From Burkholderia lata (GTDB lineage: Bacteria; Pseudomonadota; Gammaproteobacteria; Burkholderiales; Burkholderiaceae): 64,000 nt of DNA. The notes under the pieces were generated by a model. It searched no databases and was not told where the DNA came from. It saw only the letters and a list, made by a program, of their open reading frames with translations. Every line of letters begins with the position of its first letter. The first letter of the stretch is position 1. Shown one piece after another: positions 62,191 to 64,000 of this stretch. The stretch lies in assembly GCF_000012945.1 (NCBI RefSeq), contig NC_007511.1, positions 992,001 to 1,056,000 of the forward strand, given 5' to 3'. The position numbers were made by a program, and so were the translations under genes.

Positions 62191-63060
62191 ATGAAAGCCT
62201 TCGGCCGCAGCCTGCCGTTCGTCGCGCTGCTCGGGCCCGCGCTGCTGGTGCTCGCCGCGCTCGCGCTGTATCCGGTCGCGCAGGTGCTGATCGACTCGTT
62301 CTGCCAGGTCGACTACTCGGCCGGCCGCCGCGCATTCGCCGGGCTCGCGAACTATCGCGCGGTGCTCGGCGACGACGCGTTCACGGCCGGCTTCGGCAAT
62401 ACGCTGCGCTTCACGATCGTGGCATCGCTCGCCGAAGTCGCGCTGGGCTTCGGCCTCGCGCTGCTGTTCGTGCGCGCGTTTCCGGGCCGGCGCATCGCGC
62501 TGCCGCTCGCGATCCTGCCGATGATGCTGTCCACGCTCGTGTGCTCGGCGATCTGGCGCAACTGGCTGAATTTCGACGGCTTCCTGAACTCACTGCTCGC
62601 CGTGTTCGGCATCGAAGGCGTGCGCTGGCTGTCCGATCCGCATCTCGCGCTGTGGTCGCTCGCGCTCGTCGACGTGTGGCAGTGGACGCCGATGGCGTTC
62701 CTGATCGTGCTCGCCGGGCTGCAGTCGATTCCGCAGGAACTGTACGAAGCCGCGCGCACCGACGGCGCGAGCGAGTGGCAGTGCCTGCGCGACATCACGC
62801 TGCCGCTCGCGGCGCCGCAGATCGGCCTCGCCATGCTGCTGCGCTCGATCGACACGTTCAAGCTGTTCGACAAGGTCTATGCGCTGACGGGCGGCGGCCC
62901 CGGCAACGCGACGCAGACGCTGTCGACTTATATCTACGACACGGGCTTCCGCTTCTTCAACGTCGGGCCGGCGAGTGCCGCGTCGGTGCTGATGCTCGCG
63001 GCGTCCGCGCTGCTGGTCTCGGGGTACGTATGGCAGACGGTTCGCAAGCGGCGCGCATGA
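62191..63060 (+). CDS. ABC transporter permease (MalF/UgpA type)
   Basis: 289 residues, about six membrane helices. The EAA loop is seen in YEAARTDGASEWQCLRDITLPLAAPQIGLAM. It ends in ATGA, overlapping the next permease gene. With its neighbour it forms the CUT1 channel. Confidence 0.92.
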   Translation: MKAFGRSLPFVALLGPALLVLAALALYPVAQVLIDSFCQVDYSAGRRAFAGLANYRAVLGDDAFTAGFGNTLRFTIVASLAEVALGFGLALLFVRAFPGRRIALPLAILPMMLSTLVCSAIWRNWLNFDGFLNSLLAVFGIEGVRWLSDPHLALWSLALVDVWQWTPMAFLIVLAGLQSIPQELYEAARTDGASEWQCLRDITLPLAAPQIGLAMLLRSIDTFKLFDKVYALTGGGPGNATQTLSTYIYDTGFRFFNVGPASAASVLMLAASALLVSGYVWQTVRKRRA

Positions 63061-63917
63061 CGGCGCAACCCGCAGGCATCACGGGCGCACGCATGGGCGC
63101 CGCATTCGGTCGCGCGATGCCGTGGGCACTGCGCATCGCCGCGCTCGCGCTGTTGCTGCTGCCGTGCCTGTGGATGGCCGGCGCGGCGTTCATGCCGACG
63201 CTCGAACGCCTCGATCATCCGTTGCGGATCTGGCCGGCCGCGCCGACCTTCGAGCATTTCGCGTCGGTCTGGTCCAACGGCATCGGCGCGCCGCTGTTCA
63301 ATTCGCTGCTGGTCGGCTTCGGCACGACGCTGCTCGCGCTGGCGCTCGCGTTTCCGGCCGCGTACGCGCTCGTGCGGCTGCGGTTTCCGGCGCGGCTCGA
63401 CCTGCTGTTCCTGGTGCTCGTGCTCGCGTTGAAGCTGATGCCGCCGATCACGATCGCGGTGCCGCTATTCGCGCTCGCGAAGCGGCTGCACCTGCTCGAT
63501 TCGACGCTCGGCCTGATGCTCGCGTACCAGATCTACGCGCTGCCGATGGCGATCTGGATGCTGCTCGCGTTCGTGCGCGACGTGCCGATCGAGTACGAGG
63601 AAGCCGCCTGTATCGACGGCGCAGGGCTCGCGCGCCGGCTCGTGCAGATCGTGTTGCCGTTGTGCGCGCCGGGGCTGATCGCGACCGCGATCTTCGTGTT
63701 CATCGCCGCGTGGAACGAATTCCTGATCGCGCTGCTGTTCGTGTCGACGCCGAGCCGCTTCACGCTGCCGCTCGCGATTGCCGGCTACGTGACGGAGAAC
63801 GGTATCGACTGGGGCGACCTGATGAGCGCCGGGTTGATGGCGTCGCTGCCCACGCTGGCCGTGGCCGGCTATGTGCAGCGCTACCTGTTGCGCGGATTCG
63901 CGGGCGGGCTGAAGTGA
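63057..63917 (+). CDS. ABC transporter permease (MalG/UgpE type)
   Basis: 286 residues. Six membrane helices and an EAA loop, YEEAACIDGAGLARRLVQIVLPLCAPGL. ATG 63057 is in the overlap ATGA with the first permease. No ATP-binding protein gene follows within the last 83 bases; it may be beyond the edge, or a shared ATPase may be used. Confidence 0.92.
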   Translation: MTAQPAGITGARMGAAFGRAMPWALRIAALALLLLPCLWMAGAAFMPTLERLDHPLRIWPAAPTFEHFASVWSNGIGAPLFNSLLVGFGTTLLALALAFPAAYALVRLRFPARLDLLFLVLVLALKLMPPITIAVPLFALAKRLHLLDSTLGLMLAYQIYALPMAIWMLLAFVRDVPIEYEEAACIDGAGLARRLVQIVLPLCAPGLIATAIFVFIAAWNEFLIALLFVSTPSRFTLPLAIAGYVTENGIDWGDLMSAGLMASLPTLAVAGYVQRYLLRGFAGGLK

Positions 63918-64000
63918 CGCGCGGCGACGCCGCGCCCGATTTCACTGAGTCACGCTCACGCGCAACTGGCCCGCACCACCTGCGTGACCGGCACGATGCG

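Noticed and set aside
63918..64000. End of a minus-strand gene at the right edge
   Set aside because: Frames ending near 63942 and 63955 are possible, but fewer than 20 residues are visible and none can be recognised.

Overview
The window is a GC-rich stretch of an accessory replicon from a Burkholderia-like betaproteobacterium. This rests on codon usage, Burkholderia-type gene families (OpcP-type porin, PiuC/Fiu pair, CreBCD, many LysR/AraC regulators with adjacent enzymes and transporters) and gene order; it is inference, with no rRNA or tRNA gene to anchor it. I see no prophage, insertion sequence, CRISPR array or replication origin.

Layout. 2-346: 3' end of a ketopantoate-reductase-like gene. 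580-8665: AraC regulator plus a ribose-type ABC importer, a zinc polyol dehydrogenase, an FGGY kinase and an L-xylulose-reductase-like SDR, read as a sugar-alcohol catabolic operon. 8733-10481: small ORF, MobA-like nucleotidyltransferase, VanX-like dipeptidase. 10587-14447: iron-uptake operon (Fiu-like receptor, Sel1 protein, PiuC) behind a candidate Fur box. 14769-15424: VapBC/FitAB toxin-antitoxin pair. 15536-16831: aspartate carbamoyltransferase with an N-terminal helix-turn-helix, a perfect palindrome at its promoter and a second near-copy inside the gene. 17065-24381: entericidin, membrane proteins, EamA exporter with AraC regulator, MoaF-like protein with SDR, cupin, DapB-like reductase, DUF4410 lipoprotein. 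24621-24894: a compound tandem-repeat array. 24912-28500: sensor kinase, response regulator, EF-hand protein and a repeat-rich surface-type protein. 28501-29818: no convincing gene, but a 114-bp satellite. 29819-31547: fatty acid hydroxylase and SDR. 31633-35306: CreBCD with CreB boxes before creD. 35401-50667: mixed enzymes, MFS transporters, LysR regulators, an RtcB ligase with a structured leader, and a zinc metallopeptidase.

50737-60580 looks like one regulon: LuxR regulator, aldehyde dehydrogenase, class III aminotransferase, APC permease, DUF3156 protein, EutR-like AraC regulator and porin. The non-coding DNA in front of four of its transcription units carries the same motif, TTTGCCGATTTGCGCT or a close variant. 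The expected job is uptake of an amine or amino acid, transamination to an aldehyde and oxidation to an acid. 60858-63917: a sugar-type ABC importer (binding protein and two permeases, no ATPase in view) behind a perfect 20-bp palindrome.

Most interesting items: the four-copy motif regulon, the helix-turn-helix-ATCase with paired operators, the rtcB leader, the 114-bp satellite and the CreB box array.
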